From NCBI GenBank assembly GCA_025765615.1, contig JAIVFJ010000086.1:124001-188000 (forward strand): a DNA stretch of 64,000 nt, given 5' to 3'. Shown piece by piece: positions 9,869 to 20,884 of this stretch. The first letter of the stretch is position 1; each line of letters starts with the position of its first letter. The stretch is from Zopfochytrium polystomum (taxonomy: Eukaryota; Chytridiomycota; Chytridiomycetes; Chytridiales; Chytridiaceae). The notes beneath the pieces were generated by a model. It searched no databases. It was not told the DNA's origin and was given only the letters and a program-made list of their open reading frames with translations. The translations under genes were made by a program, and so were the position numbers.

Positions 9869-11976
9869 ATGCCCTTCCCCGCGCCGTCGACGTCGTCCAC
9901 GGCGGCGGCAGCACGCTCAAAGTCGATGCTGTCGCTGCTCTCGCTCCTGTTCCTCGTCTTCTCCCTCGCAATCTACCCGGCCTCGTGGGTTTTTGCTCAC
10001 TACTACGTGGGCAACAAGACCGCTTGCTTCTCCGACGTGAGTCCCGTGCCGCGTAACTGCTACACAAACTTCGTTGTGCTCCCAACTGCTAATCCATAAA
10101 CCATATACGTGTAAATGAAATATCCAAAACCACCGCGTAGGTATGCAACCACGTCAAAGCCAACAAATTCAGTTCCATTAGGAAGAACCTGGCTCTCTTC
10201 TACAGCTTTCTCGCTTTGACGGCAGTTCTCGCCCTGGCCGCGAAATACATCACCTCCATCCGCCGTTTCGCAGCAATCCGCCCACTCCGCAAATCCACTG
10301 TCAACCTCGGCGAAATCATTTGGTTCACCCTCGCAATGTTCACGGTTGTGTTCGCAGTCCCCGCAACCAACTGGGCTGCTTTCTACTCAATCAAAGAGCC
10401 CCAAGCCGCGAAAGGAAAGTGGCAGTGGATTCACGTCATCTTTGAGGTGCTCGCGTGGTTGTCCGGCGACGCTGCGTCGGTCATACTCGGCCTCGCATTC
10501 TTGCCCGCAACGAAATACTCGGCTGTCAACGACGCTCTTGGTCTGCCGTATTCGTCCACCGCTCGCGTCCACGGCTGGCTCGGCTTCGGCGCCTTGTGGG
10601 TCGTGCTCTCCCACGTTACGACCGGCCTTCTCGACGAGCAGTGGGATTCCCCGGGCTTCCTTACCCTGCTGTTCGTGCCTGTACAAGACGAAGAGGGAAA
10701 CTCACCGTGGGGCGACGAAAACTACCTCTTTGTGTTCGGAAACTGGGCCGTCATCTCGCTGATTGTCGTTGTTCTGACCTCGCTCAAGGTGGTACGGCGC
10801 AACGCTTACAACGTCTTCTACCTGGCCCACTTTTTGGTCATCCTTGTTGTTCTGTTTTCGTACTTCCACTCGTCAATGTCCATCTTTTTCGCCATCCCTG
10901 GTGAGTGACCCGACGCGTTTTATATTTTTGGGGTATCCGTCTTGTTCGTCCAGCATTTTGTTGAATCGTACTTTTTTTGGCTTCGCACAGGCCTCGCGCT
11001 TTGGACCATTGACGGATGCATCCGCCTCGCATCTCGCTTCAGGGCGAACCACGTCATCGCCTACACCAAAGAAGAGTGCGGTTACCGCACTGTGACCGTG
11101 GAGACTGTCCGCGCAGTCGCCTGCAAGCCCGGCCAATTCCTTCGTGTCGCGGTGCCCGCCGTCAACCCGCTCGAGTACCACCCGTGGTCCGTTGTCCGCA
11201 CCACCAGCGACTCGGTCACGTTCCTGTTTGCCGAGAGCCACGGCGCCCCGACCCAGTGGACCGCCAAGGTCGCGGCCTTCCTCGATTCTGCGTCCATCAA
11301 CCCGACAGATGGCAGCAAGTCGCCACGCGTCCACGTGCAGGGGCCTTTCGGCCTTCCGAGCCGCCTCGCGGTCGATCACCGCCAATACCACTCTCTCGTT
11401 CTGTACGTCGGCGGTACGGGTGTCGCCCCGGCCCTGTCGATCTTGCAGCACGTTCTCGATGACCGCCAGTCGTCTTCCTCCGACGCCGCCAAATTCGTCA
11501 CCTCCGACTCCAAATCCGAGACCTTCACGGCCGTGGCGACGCGCAGCGTTGGCCTGCACGTGTACCTGTTCTGGTCGGCCCCAGCGCCCGGCATCGAGCG
11601 CCTCACGGCGCTCCAGACGCTGCTCGGCGACCTGGCCGGCTCGGACGTCAGCCTGACGATGCACCTCTACGACACGTCGCGCCCGGGCTTCGACGAACTC
11701 GCTTCACCGGCAGATGTCTGGGCCGCGTCACCCGCCTCCGCAGGCGTTGCGATCCACGCGACCCGCGCGCGCCCACACCTCCGCGCGCTGCTGAACCGCC
11801 ACGTTGTGAACAAGGTCGTCGCGGCGCAGGATGCCGGCGCCGAGGTCGCAAAGGTCGGAGTATTCGTCTGCGGCCCGGAGCGCTTCATGGAGGACGCTCT
11901 CGTCAGCGTCGCCAACTTTAACGAAGAGTACCCGAAGGTTCAAATCACGACCGAGGTGGAGTCCTACGCGCTCTGA
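9869..11976 (+). CDS. Ferric reductase/NADPH oxidase-like transmembrane protein 2
   Basis: Exons 9869-10036, 10141-10900 and 10991-11976 give 637 residues. The intron positions and the 760-nt middle exon match genes 1 and 3 exactly. It keeps the HX13H (ARVHGWLGFGALWVVLSHV) and HX12H (LAHFLVILVVLFSYFH) heme pairs, HPWSV for FAD, VGGTGVAP for NADPH and VCGPERF near the end. It is a bis-heme flavoprotein oxidoreductase of the FRE/NOX superfamily without EF-hands. It looks mosaic. Most of exon 2 is nearly identical in DNA to gene 3 (13647-14219), whereas long stretches of exon 3 (for example about 11147-11320) are nearly identical to gene 1. Acceptor and cell compartment are not decidable from sequence. 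Confidence 0.85.
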
Positions 11977-12754
11977 TTTCAGAGTTGCGCAAACCGCGTA
12001 TTTCAATTCCAAACATTTTTCCAACGGGCAACACACGCGATAACGCTTATTTTATTTCTGTCGAACGCTTTTATTGCTGCGATCGTTTCGGTCCGTTAGG
12101 GGAGGACCGCCTAAACTAAGTATTTTTCTGATCGACTTTTTTCCTTTAAAGTACCCAGCTGAGAAAGATGCGCTTTTGCCACCCGCTTTTCTTTTAGGCT
12201 CTTTCCAGTTATGGCTGCGTTACACACTCTATCTCGCGCTCTATCCCTGCTTTGCCCTTTGCAGCATATGCGAATATCTGCCCCGCCCACAAATTCTATG
12301 GCTTGTCGGAGACCCCCTCAAACACTCTTCTTCAGCCTGATGGGTGAATTTACCCTCTCCTTTCGTTTGAATCCTCATACTTTACCCGCGTGCGCTGGCG
12401 TCCATTCGCTCCTGTAACGAAACTCAAAACACGTTACCTCTGGTTCTCTCCCTGCTTCTGTGGGGGTTGAGACTTTTACGACAATTTGTCTGAAGGTGAA
12501 GAAACCCATCCGAAATTGGAAGCTGCAGCAGTAAAGGACACAGCACGGGGATAGTGGAGAAAACAAAAGAAAAATATTACCCAAAAAAGCGGACGATCCC
12601 GTCGCAAATCTTTTTGTGGAGGTGATCCAAACGAAAGGGAAGAAAAAAGCTCCTTTTCGGACCAGCTCGTTCGTCTTCAGTTTGCGTTTGTATGCCCTTC
12701 TTGTGGACGCTGCAGACTTTCACACCCACACACACACTCTCTCTCTCTCCCTCC

Positions 12755-12785
<31 letters not shown>

Positions 12786-13100
12786 ACTCACACACACACA
12801 CACACACACACTCTCTCTCTCTCTCTCTGTGTCCACATGAAATAGCGTGTGCTGCGGCCAGAGCCCGATGGCGACCTAAATGACTTTGGAAAATTCTCTC
12901 TGGAAAGGCAGGCTGCTTTGTTTCACTTTTACGCTCTACCTAATTCGCTTACGAGAACAAAAACTAAGGAAAGAAAAAAAAAACGGGAAAAAATATAGAC
13001 CCAAAAAAAAATCTTTCGGAAAAAAGGTGAAGGAAAGGAATAGGAGGCAACGAGGGTCAAAAAAAAAAAAAAATTAATAAAAAAAAAGGCACGGCGCACC
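11977..13100. other. Intergenic between reductase genes 2 and 3
   Basis: No supported gene. It holds mixed (CA)n/(CT)n microsatellites at about 12721-12830 and several A-rich runs at 12960-13085. Confidence 0.6.
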
Positions 13101-13108
13101 TATAAATA
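13101..13108 (+). promoter_or_regulatory. TATA-box-like element
   Basis: TATAAATA about 190 bp upstream of the ATG of reductase gene 3, after a long A-rich stretch. Predicted by position and sequence only. Confidence 0.5.
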
Positions 13109-13291
13109 ACAATTCCTGGCTCTTGTGGTGGGGGCATCGGAGGCGCACTAGTGACATTTCTACCCGCTCTCTCTTACCCGCTCACCCGCTCACCCGCTCA
13201 ATCTCACGCACCCGTGAAAAACTAGCCTCTCTGCACTCTTTCTTCTCCAACGTAACAAGCCAATCAAGCGAACAAGCAGCTGTGCGGCAAC

Positions 13292-15333
13292 ATGGCTACT
13301 GCCGCTTCTTCGTCATCGGGTTCAGCGAGGTCCCTTGTCTCAACCCTTTCTTTGCTCTTCCTCGTATTCTCCCTCGCGGTTTATCCCGCGTCGTGGGTCT
13401 TTGCTCATTACTATGTCGGTAACAAGACTGCATGCTTTTCGGATGTAAGCCTCATTTCTCTCGAGTTCAACACTACGACGCAGAGGCGCTAAACTCCGTT
13501 CGCGCATCTAGGTCTGCAACCATATCAAAGCGAACAAAAATGGCTCGATCAAGCGAAACCTTGCCATCTTTTACAGCTTCCTCGCATTCACAGCCTTACT
13601 CGCCCTTGCGGCTCGGTATTTTCGTGTAATTGGTCGCTTCGCAGCCATCCGCCCACTCCGCAAATCCACTGTCAACCTCGGCGAAATCATTTGGTTCACC
13701 CTCGCAATGTTCACGGTTGTGTTCGCAGTCCCCGCAACCAACTGGGCTGCTTTCTACTCAATCAAAGAGCCCCAGGCCGCGAAGGGAAAATGGCCGTGGA
13801 TTCACGTCATATTTGAGGTGCTCGCGTGGTTGTCGGGCGACGCTGCGTCGGTCATACTCGGCCTCGCATTCTTGCCCGCAACGAAATACTCGGCTGTCAA
13901 TGACGCTCTTGGTCTGCCGTATTCGTCCACCGCTCGCGTCCACGGCTGGCTCGGCTTCGGCGCCTTGTGGGTCGTGCTCTCCCACGTTACGACCGGCCTT
14001 CTCGACGAGCAGTGGGATTCCCCGGGCTTCCTCACCCTGCTGTTCGTGCCTGTACAAGACGAAGAGGGAAACTCCCCGTGGGGCGACGAAAACTACCTCT
14101 TTGTGTTCGGGAACTGGGCCGTCATCTCGCTGATTGTCGTCGTTCTGACCTCGCTCAAGGTGGTACGGCGCAACGCTTACAACGTCTTCTACCTGGCCCA
14201 CTTTTTGGTCATCCTTGTCGTTCTATTTGCGTACTTCCACTCCTCCATGTCCATCTTCTTCGCAATTCCTGGTATGTGCGAAGAGGCGCAAAGTCGATTG
14301 CAGATCTTTACTATTTTTCCTAACCATCAATTCCGCAGGTCTTGCTTTGTGGATAGTGGACGGTCTTATTCGCTTTACCTCTCGATTCAAAGCAAACGCG
14401 GTGGTCGGTTACACGAAAGAAGAATGCGGCTACCGCACCATCACCGTCTCTGCGGTTCGAGCAGTCGCTTGCAAGCCTGGCCAGTTTGTGCGAATCGCCG
14501 TTCCTGCCGTCAACGTGGTCGAGTTTCATCCACTTTCCGTTGTTCAGGCGTCAAATGACACCATCAGCCTTCTGTTTTCCGCTAGCAAGGACTTTCCTAA
14601 ACAATGGACCGCAAAAATGGCTGCTTATTTTGACTCGAAGCCGCTTACTCCAACGGACGGAACGAAGTCTCCGCGCGTGCACATTCAGGGACCTTTCGGC
14701 TTGCCCAGTCGCCTCGCTGTCGAACACAACGACTACCATTCCATAGTTCTCTACGTGGGCGGTACCGGTGTTGCCCCTGCTCTCTCCATCCTGCAGCACA
14801 TTCTTGCCGACCGTCAAACCTCTTCCGCTGACGACGGCAAGTTCGTCACTGCAGACTCCAAGTCGGGAACTTTCACCGCTGCGGCAGTAGACTCCCGCAG
14901 CGTCGGACTCAACCTGTACCTCTTCTGGTCCGCCCCGGCACCCGGCCTTGAGCGCTTGACCGCGCTGCAGTCCATCCTGGCAGGCATTACTGGATCTGAC
15001 GTGCGTCTGACTCTGCACCTGTACGACACGTCGCGCCCGGGATACGACGCCGCCTCCTCTGCTGTTGAGGTCGAGGTCGCCTCGTCCCTTGTACGTGACG
15101 ACGGGCTCGCGATCCACTCGACCCGTGCTCGACCCCATCTGCTCGCTCTGCTGAACCGACACGTTGTGGACAAGGTTTTGGCAGCCAAAGATGTCGGTGG
15201 AGTGGACGCAAAGGTGGGCGTGTTCATTTGTGGTCCTCAGAGGTTCACTGAGGATGCTCTGGTCAGTATCGCTCAGTTTGAGGAAACTGAGAAGGTATCC
15301 GTCGTTGCGGAAATTGAGTCGTATGCTTTGTGA
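13292..15333 (+). CDS. Ferric reductase/NADPH oxidase-like transmembrane protein 3
   Basis: Exons 13292-13444, 13512-14271 and 14339-15333 give 635 residues. The layout is the same as in genes 1 and 2. A short Ser/Ala-rich N-terminus and helix 1 lead to GNKTACFSDVCNH, then a heme-binding core with HX13H and HX12H. The FAD motif is HPLSV rather than HPWSV, followed by VGGTGVAPALSIL and a C-terminal ICGPQRF. Exon 2 from about 13647 to 14219 is almost identical to gene 2, while exon 1, both introns and exon 3 are clearly diverged. That pattern points to gene conversion rather than recent whole-gene duplication. The stop is followed by a second copy of the last 14 nt (GTCGTATGCTTTGT), ending in TAA. 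Role as in the neighbours: transmembrane electron transfer from NADPH, acceptor unknown. Confidence 0.85.
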
Positions 15334-15785
15334 GTCGTATGCTTTGTAATACAAAATCTGTGGATCATGTCAATTTCTTCTTTTTGGTCTTGTTCCCCGC
15401 GTGTATGCGCCCGTTCGAAACTTCCACTCCCAACCAGCCGTTCGAATCCTCACCAGCCGTAAAACTACCTCATGTCAACAACCTTCGCCATTAACCCACC
15501 ATCCATACCTACCTGTTGAAGATCCAAAACTCAACCACTTCAAGTGGCTTCCATAATGACGATGGAACCGTCGCACGCTCAGCGCGAACCTGAATCGGCA
15601 GACCGACGATTTGACAAGATATGCACCATTTTTGCCACTCAACAATACGCGTGGTTTGCCAACTAAGTGAACACGCCAACTGTTTTCCACAGTGGCACGC
15701 GCCAAACTTCTTTTCATTGTTTTTGCCTCGCGCTTCTCGCACCATCGGAGGGACCGCGCTCAAGTCGACTCCTGCTGTTCCCGTT
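15334..15785. other. Intergenic before reductase gene 4
   Basis: 450 bp with no domain seen. An open frame runs upstream of the ATG at 15786 (to about 15621) but has no reductase-like content, so I start gene 4 at the ATG pair at 15786/15789. Confidence 0.5.
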
Positions 15786-17801
15786 ATGATGGTTTCAGCG
15801 AAATGGGTGAAGCTCCACTCAACGCGCCTCCTAGACACAGCTTTCACTGCTGTGTGGTTGGCTGTGCTGCCCGCCTCGTGGATCTTTGCGCACCTGTACA
15901 TTGGAACCAAGACAGGCTGCTTCTCCGACGTGTGCAACGTTGGAAAAGCAGCAAGGGTCGAACCTGTCCACCGTCACCTCGCCCTCTTTTACGGCTTTCT
16001 CCTTCTTTCCTTCAGCGTCGCGCTTGCCGCCACCTATTTCCCGCGACTTCGCCGCGTCCTACTGTTCAAGCCCCTCGGCGCGCCCTCCGACGTTTGCGTC
16101 GGTGAACTAGCTTTCTTCGTGGGCACCCTGACTCTGGCGTTTGTCGCGGTCCCTGGATCCGCCGGACAGTTCTTTTACGATCTTAAGTCCCCGTCTTCGG
16201 TGAAGAACCCTGCCGCCTGGCCTTGGGTCCGTGTCGTCGCCGAGGTCTCAACTTGGCTCTCTGGCGACGCCGCGTCTGTGCTGGTGGGCATCGCACTCGT
16301 ACCTGCGACCAAGTATTCCCCTGTGATCTCTGGAGTGCTGGGACTGCCTTACACGGCCGTCAACCGCGTCCACAGGTGGACAGGATGCGCCGTTACTGTA
16401 GCGATTGCTATGCACACGGTCGTGGCCCTTTTGGACGAAGCATTTACGTCGACTCCTTGGACCGTCTTGATGTTTGTTCCCCCTGACTACACCATTTGGG
16501 GAAAAGAAAAGTATCTCTACGTTATGGGATTCGCGTCTGCCATTGTGTTCGGGGTAGCGTCATTTGCAGCGATCCCAGTTGTGCGTCGACGGGCTTTTAA
16601 CGTGTTCTATGGACTGCATCTGCTGGTCGCGCTAGCTATTGTTCTGGCGTACTTCCATTCTGCGCTCTTCGTTCTATACTGCATCCCAGGTAAGGATTCA
16701 GCACCTTTACTTTGATCCACGTTTCCGGCGAAGCACTTTCCTAAACCCGAAGCAGGTCTCGCATGGTGGACGATGGATGGCTTGGTACGATTTTCAGCTC
16801 GTTTCCGGCGAGACATTGCGTTCTTCAGCGCAAAGGAAGAATGCGGCTACCACACCGTCACAATGAACATAACTCGCGACAGGTCGCCGCGTCCAGGCCA
16901 ATTCTATCGAGTTTGCGTGCCTTCGGTTTCCTTTTTCGAGTTTCATCCATGGTCCGTTGTGAAGAGCACCGAAACGAGCGTGACGTTCCTCTTTCACCCT
17001 TCGCGAGACGCGAACCAATGGACCAGAAAGGTTGCGACCAAATTTTCCGGCCAGAACGAGGACGTGAGTCGCGTCGAGACTCACCCTTGCGCAGTGGTTC
17101 ATCTACAAGGGCCGTATGGAAAGCCATGCCGATTTCTGGCTCCAGCCGCAAACTCGTACAGAGCGCTGGTTTTTCACGTTGCTGGAACAGGTGTTGCACC
17201 TGCGATATCGGTAATTCAGAGCCTTCTGCAGGACTGTGGTTCCTCTGTTGTGGGGTCCAGGTCCAAGAACGAATCCAATGGAACCTTAGGACGTAGCTTG
17301 AGCGCAAAAAAGCGTGATGGTAGAAACGAAGAGCTGGGGGAAAAAAAGGAACAAATGTCCGAATCAGCGCCGGTAGTGGAAAAGACGGTTCGAATCGACT
17401 CCCTCCTGAACATATTCCTATTTTGGACCGCTCCAAGCGACAAGTGCGGGAAACTTCCACTTCTGCAAGAGTTACTGGAAACGGCAAATATTTCAGATTC
17501 TTCAGTGAAACTGAGTGTCCATTTGTTCGACACCAGCAGCCCCGGCCGGGATCTAGCTGTAATGTCTGATGTAGCGGCTCAAGTAACCAGGGGCCGCCCA
17601 CATTTGAAAGCGCTGATGAATAAGGAGATCTCTCCTTTGTTTGCTTTACAAGGAGAAACCCCGCGGAGCCACCAAAAGCTCGGGGTATTCCTGTGTGGTG
17701 CCAAACGATTCATTGAGGATTCTCGCATTTGCGTTGAATCTTTTGAGCGCGAGAACAACTCGATTCTCGTAGACGTAGAGGCCGAAGCTTTTGCTTTATA
17801 A
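15786..17801 (+). CDS. Ferric reductase/NADPH oxidase-like transmembrane protein 4 (divergent)
   Basis: Exons 15786-16689 and 16756-17801 give 649 residues. The conserved phase-1 intron inside Ile-Pro-Gly is kept, but the first intron of genes 1-3 is absent: GCFSDVCN is encoded continuously. It has heme pairs in RVHRWTGCAVTVAIAMH and GLHLLVALAIVLAYFH, HPWSV for FAD, VAGTGVAP (replacing VGGTGVAP) for NADPH, and LCGAKRF in place of CGPERF. A longer charged, low-complexity loop (about 17258-17390, Lys/Glu/Ser-rich) sits in the NADPH-binding half where genes 1-3 have a shorter Ser/Asp-rich loop. This is the oldest-looking member of the array and its Gly-to-Ala and Pro-to-Ala changes may alter nucleotide binding. 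Otherwise it should act as a transmembrane NADPH-dependent reductase. Confidence 0.82.
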
Positions 17802-17941
17802 AAGTATCATCATATCAAATTCTTATGCACAAGGTTATATACATATTATATTCAGTGCGATCTCGTGGCATGGCATGTCTTGCTGACTCCATTAGCGAAG
17901 CGCGGACTTGTTTGGGATTTCGTTTCGTTGGATTGTCCGAA

Positions 17942-18961
17942 ATGCGTTATCCCCCATCCTCTTCCGCCATTCTCACACTCGCAACAATCGCGCTGCTCGC
18001 GATCTCGGTCGTCCAGACATCCATACTGCTTGCTCTTCTATTCAACGACAGCCCACGCACTTCGCTGTTTTCAGGGCTCGCCTCAGACTCCGCCGAAACA
18101 CCGTTCCGACCCATCAATCTGGTCATTCCCTTCACCGTTCACGACGCAGAGGCCGTTCTCGCAAACCTCAACGAGATCTGGCCCCGCTTTCCGCCATGCA
18201 GTGGCCGAGACGCTCGTCATCTCCGCACGCACCTCATCCTATATTTCGACATGCGTCTCGTCGAGGTCGACCGCGGCGCCCTCGCAAAACGGCTCTTGGC
18301 TGCAGCCCGGCGGTGGCAAAAGATCCCTTCAAGTGGGAACGGCCGGAGAGCAAGAGGCGAGCTCCCTCATGGCGCGTGCTTCGACTCTGTGCGACTAGTT
18401 GACGCGCGCCTGTCGAAGCAAGAGTCAAGCTACCCGCTCGGGCCGTCGCTCATGTTCTTCCGCCTCGTGGAGCACTTGGCTCATGCGAGCTCGTCGGCCA
18501 CCGTAGGATCCGGCGTGCCGACGCTGTATTACATGGAACCGGACAACCGCCCCTGCCGTGAGTCCTGGCTGCCACGCCTGCATCGGGAAGCGAGCGTCCA
18601 CGCACCGTTCTGGATCCGCGGGTCTGCGCCTCGCTTTCCAGGCACGCCGGCCACTTTTTTTGACCACGTCAACGGCAATGCACTATACAACCTTGATGAC
18701 GTAAAGTTCCTTGAGTTCCTTGGCCGCGTGGAGAGGCAGTTTTTGGAGGCACCAGACGAGTTTATATGGAGCTACGATGTTGCGATGGAGGTTGTGCGGA
18801 GAAGGGAGGGGAAGGAAGGTGGGGGGAACGGAGCCTCCCTTCACTTGTGGCAGTACACACCATTTGTTCAGAATTGGTATCGTACCAACGTGAACATTAC
18901 AGAGCTGTGCTCCGCTGACAAAGAAACGTACCTGGTGCATGGAAGGAGTGCTGCTTATTGA
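17942..18961 (+). CDS. Membrane-anchored protein of unknown family (glycosyltransferase-like topology)
   Basis: 339 residues, single exon. I chose the ATG at 17942 because it directly precedes one hydrophobic helix (about residues 9-33). An in-frame ATG at 17825 would add 39 residues of ordinary sequence. The layout (short cytoplasmic tail, one N-terminal anchor, about 300-residue lumenal domain) is that of a type II membrane protein. Recognisable islands are LVIPFTVHDAEAVL, LYYMEPDNRPCRESWL, FFDHVNGNALYNLDDVKF and LHLWQYTPFVQNWY. The Asp- and Asn-rich islands and the topology resemble Golgi glycosyltransferases, but I cannot assign a family. It starts 140 bp after reductase gene 4 on the same strand. 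Confidence 0.65.
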   Translation: MRYPPSSSAILTLATIALLAISVVQTSILLALLFNDSPRTSLFSGLASDSAETPFRPINLVIPFTVHDAEAVLANLNEIWPRFPPCSGRDARHLRTHLILYFDMRLVEVDRGALAKRLLAAARRWQKIPSSGNGRRARGELPHGACFDSVRLVDARLSKQESSYPLGPSLMFFRLVEHLAHASSSATVGSGVPTLYYMEPDNRPCRESWLPRLHREASVHAPFWIRGSAPRFPGTPATFFDHVNGNALYNLDDVKFLEFLGRVERQFLEAPDEFIWSYDVAMEVVRRREGKEGGGNGASLHLWQYTPFVQNWYRTNVNITELCSADKETYLVHGRSAAY

Positions 18962-19178
18962 TAATTAAAATATTGTTGATGGACTCGTTACACCTTTCAT
19001 CTCAGCAATATATTTTCTTCACGCAGTGGTGAAAGAAAAAGAGCACCAAGCATAAACGCAAAGATACGCTCGCTCGCGGGCGACTCGAAGATAGCGATAA
19101 GCTGATAGCAACAACGCCAGAAACAAACAGGAACGAAAAACGTGAAGATAACTAAGAGATCATACTACCCCTCATCTG

Positions 19179-20479
19179 TTACTCATTTTTAGATGAATCG
19201 GATTTCCCCGCCGTGCTTCTTTTGGAAACGCTGTCCGAAAGATTTTTGGCCGAAGGAACCTTTTCGGGGGCCGGCTTCTTCGGGGTGTCGGTACGTCCAG
19301 CGGTAGTCGCGGTGTTTGATTTTTTGGCGGGAGACGAAGCGGGGGGAGCCGCCGCCACAGAAGGGCGTGTGATAAATCCAATTGCCATGATGGCGGCCGC
19401 TATTAAAACCCAGTCGTCGCTCTTGAGATTCGTGGGCATCCCAAGCTTTTCAGCCACGTAGCGCAATCCGGTTCTTAACATGTCGACAAGATCGAAAATC
19501 CGTTGCGCGGCAGGTGGCAGTCCGTTGGAGGCACCACGGCGGCTCTGAGCGACGCCAAGAGTAACCAGCTGCAAGATCGACTCCAGGAACATGTTAAATG
19601 GGGTTTCTTTGCGACCAGAGAGCGGAGTGTTGGCCAGGTAGACGGCGGCAGCGACTGCAACGGTGTTGAAGTCCCATCCGGGGTATTTGAATGGGTGGCT
19701 TTGCGCACCATCCATCCCGTCGTCCGAAGTGTCGATGGGTCCACCAGTTGGACGTTTTTTCTTCGCCGCGACGGTGGCGAATCCCCATCGCCAGAGAATG
19801 CCCCCAGCAGTGACGCTGATCGTAGCAAGCAACCAGGTTTGAATAAGGAGGTCATCCACGGTGTAGTGGTGTTTAGTGCTGTGTTGCTTAAGGGTGAGGC
19901 GCAACGCGTCGATCGTCGAGGCAAGGGACTGTGCGCGGATCAGAGCATCAACGACGTCAAAGATCGGGGCAAGCAGCGGCGCGAGGAGGGTGAGCAATGA
20001 GTGGAGAGGTGAGGTGAGAATAAAGGCGCCGGCGTAGATCAACAAGGTGTGGGGATGTAGGAAGATTGGCAAAGGTCGTCCAGTGAGAATAGCTGAAACG
20101 GGTTGTCAATTTAGATTTCACGCTTGGATAGGCCTCGTCCTACCAGCAGTTGATCCGCCCCCGAGTCCAATTAGAAGCACCAGCACTAGTTGTTAGGTTT
20201 GCCATAATTAGCAGTGCCGGATGCGGGCTGAATGCAGACAACGCGTCGCCGATACTCACAGAGACCGCGGAGTGTCGGGTTGAGAGTAGCTCGCCGATCA
20301 AAGCGCTTCGGGTGGAGCAGCGCGTCAGGCGTGTGCTTGCGGTAAACGTACGACACGAACACAGCATGAATGATTGGGAGGGCCAAGGGGTAGGCAGAGC
20401 GGAGGTGCTTGATGCCGTCGTGCCACAGCGGCCACACGAAGCTCGGATCGAGGTACTCCAAGAGCGCCTTCTCGCTCAT
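19179..20479 (-). CDS. Multi-pass membrane protein, TRIC cation channel-like
   Basis: Exons 20479-20260, 20185-20144 and 20092-19179 join in frame and give 391 residues. Exon 2 is only 42 nt. It completes a hydrophobic helix ending GLGGGST, immediately followed by AILTGRPLPIFLHPHTLL in exon 3. A Gly-rich break in a helix followed by a basic/Pro segment is reminiscent of trimeric intracellular cation (TRIC) channels, which counter-balance ER/SR calcium release. Further hydrophobic segments occur in LLIYAGAFILTSPLHSLLTLL, TWLLATISVTAGGILWRWGF and DWVLIAAAIMAIGFI. The last about 70 residues are a Lys/Ser/Pro-rich disordered tail ending DSSKNE. The TRIC assignment is tentative; the exon structure and membrane character are better supported. 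Confidence 0.55.
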
Positions 20480-20884
20480 TGCGGTATTTGGTGTTTGGGG
20501 GTTGGATGGATGGAAAAATGAAACAAACCAAACAATTGCCACGTCGAAAACAAGGGACGATGGCAAAAACGCCAACCCCTCTCCACCACCCCGGCCCGAG
20601 ACCGAACACAAAGACACGAGCAACGCCCCATCGCTGTATTTATTCTTAAAAAGCCAAATTGCAAGTATCTTGCACTAAGCAATAGAAAACCTCATCCCTG
20701 TGAAGCATATTGGCCGGTTCCCGCTCTTGAATGCGAAGGGGCCGTCAGGTTCAGAAACGTAGAAAGCAAATGGATTTAAACTGCAAGTACCTTCGGATTG
20801 ATAACAGCCCCTTCTCAGTGCGGCTCGAGATGTAAAATTCGCCAGGTCCCCGAAGTCGGTATAATCCCTTGAAGAAAACGATTA
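20480..20884. other. Intergenic between the TRIC-like and AIM24 genes
   Basis: About 400 bp downstream of the AIM24 gene and upstream of the TRIC-like start. No feature recognised. Confidence 0.5.
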
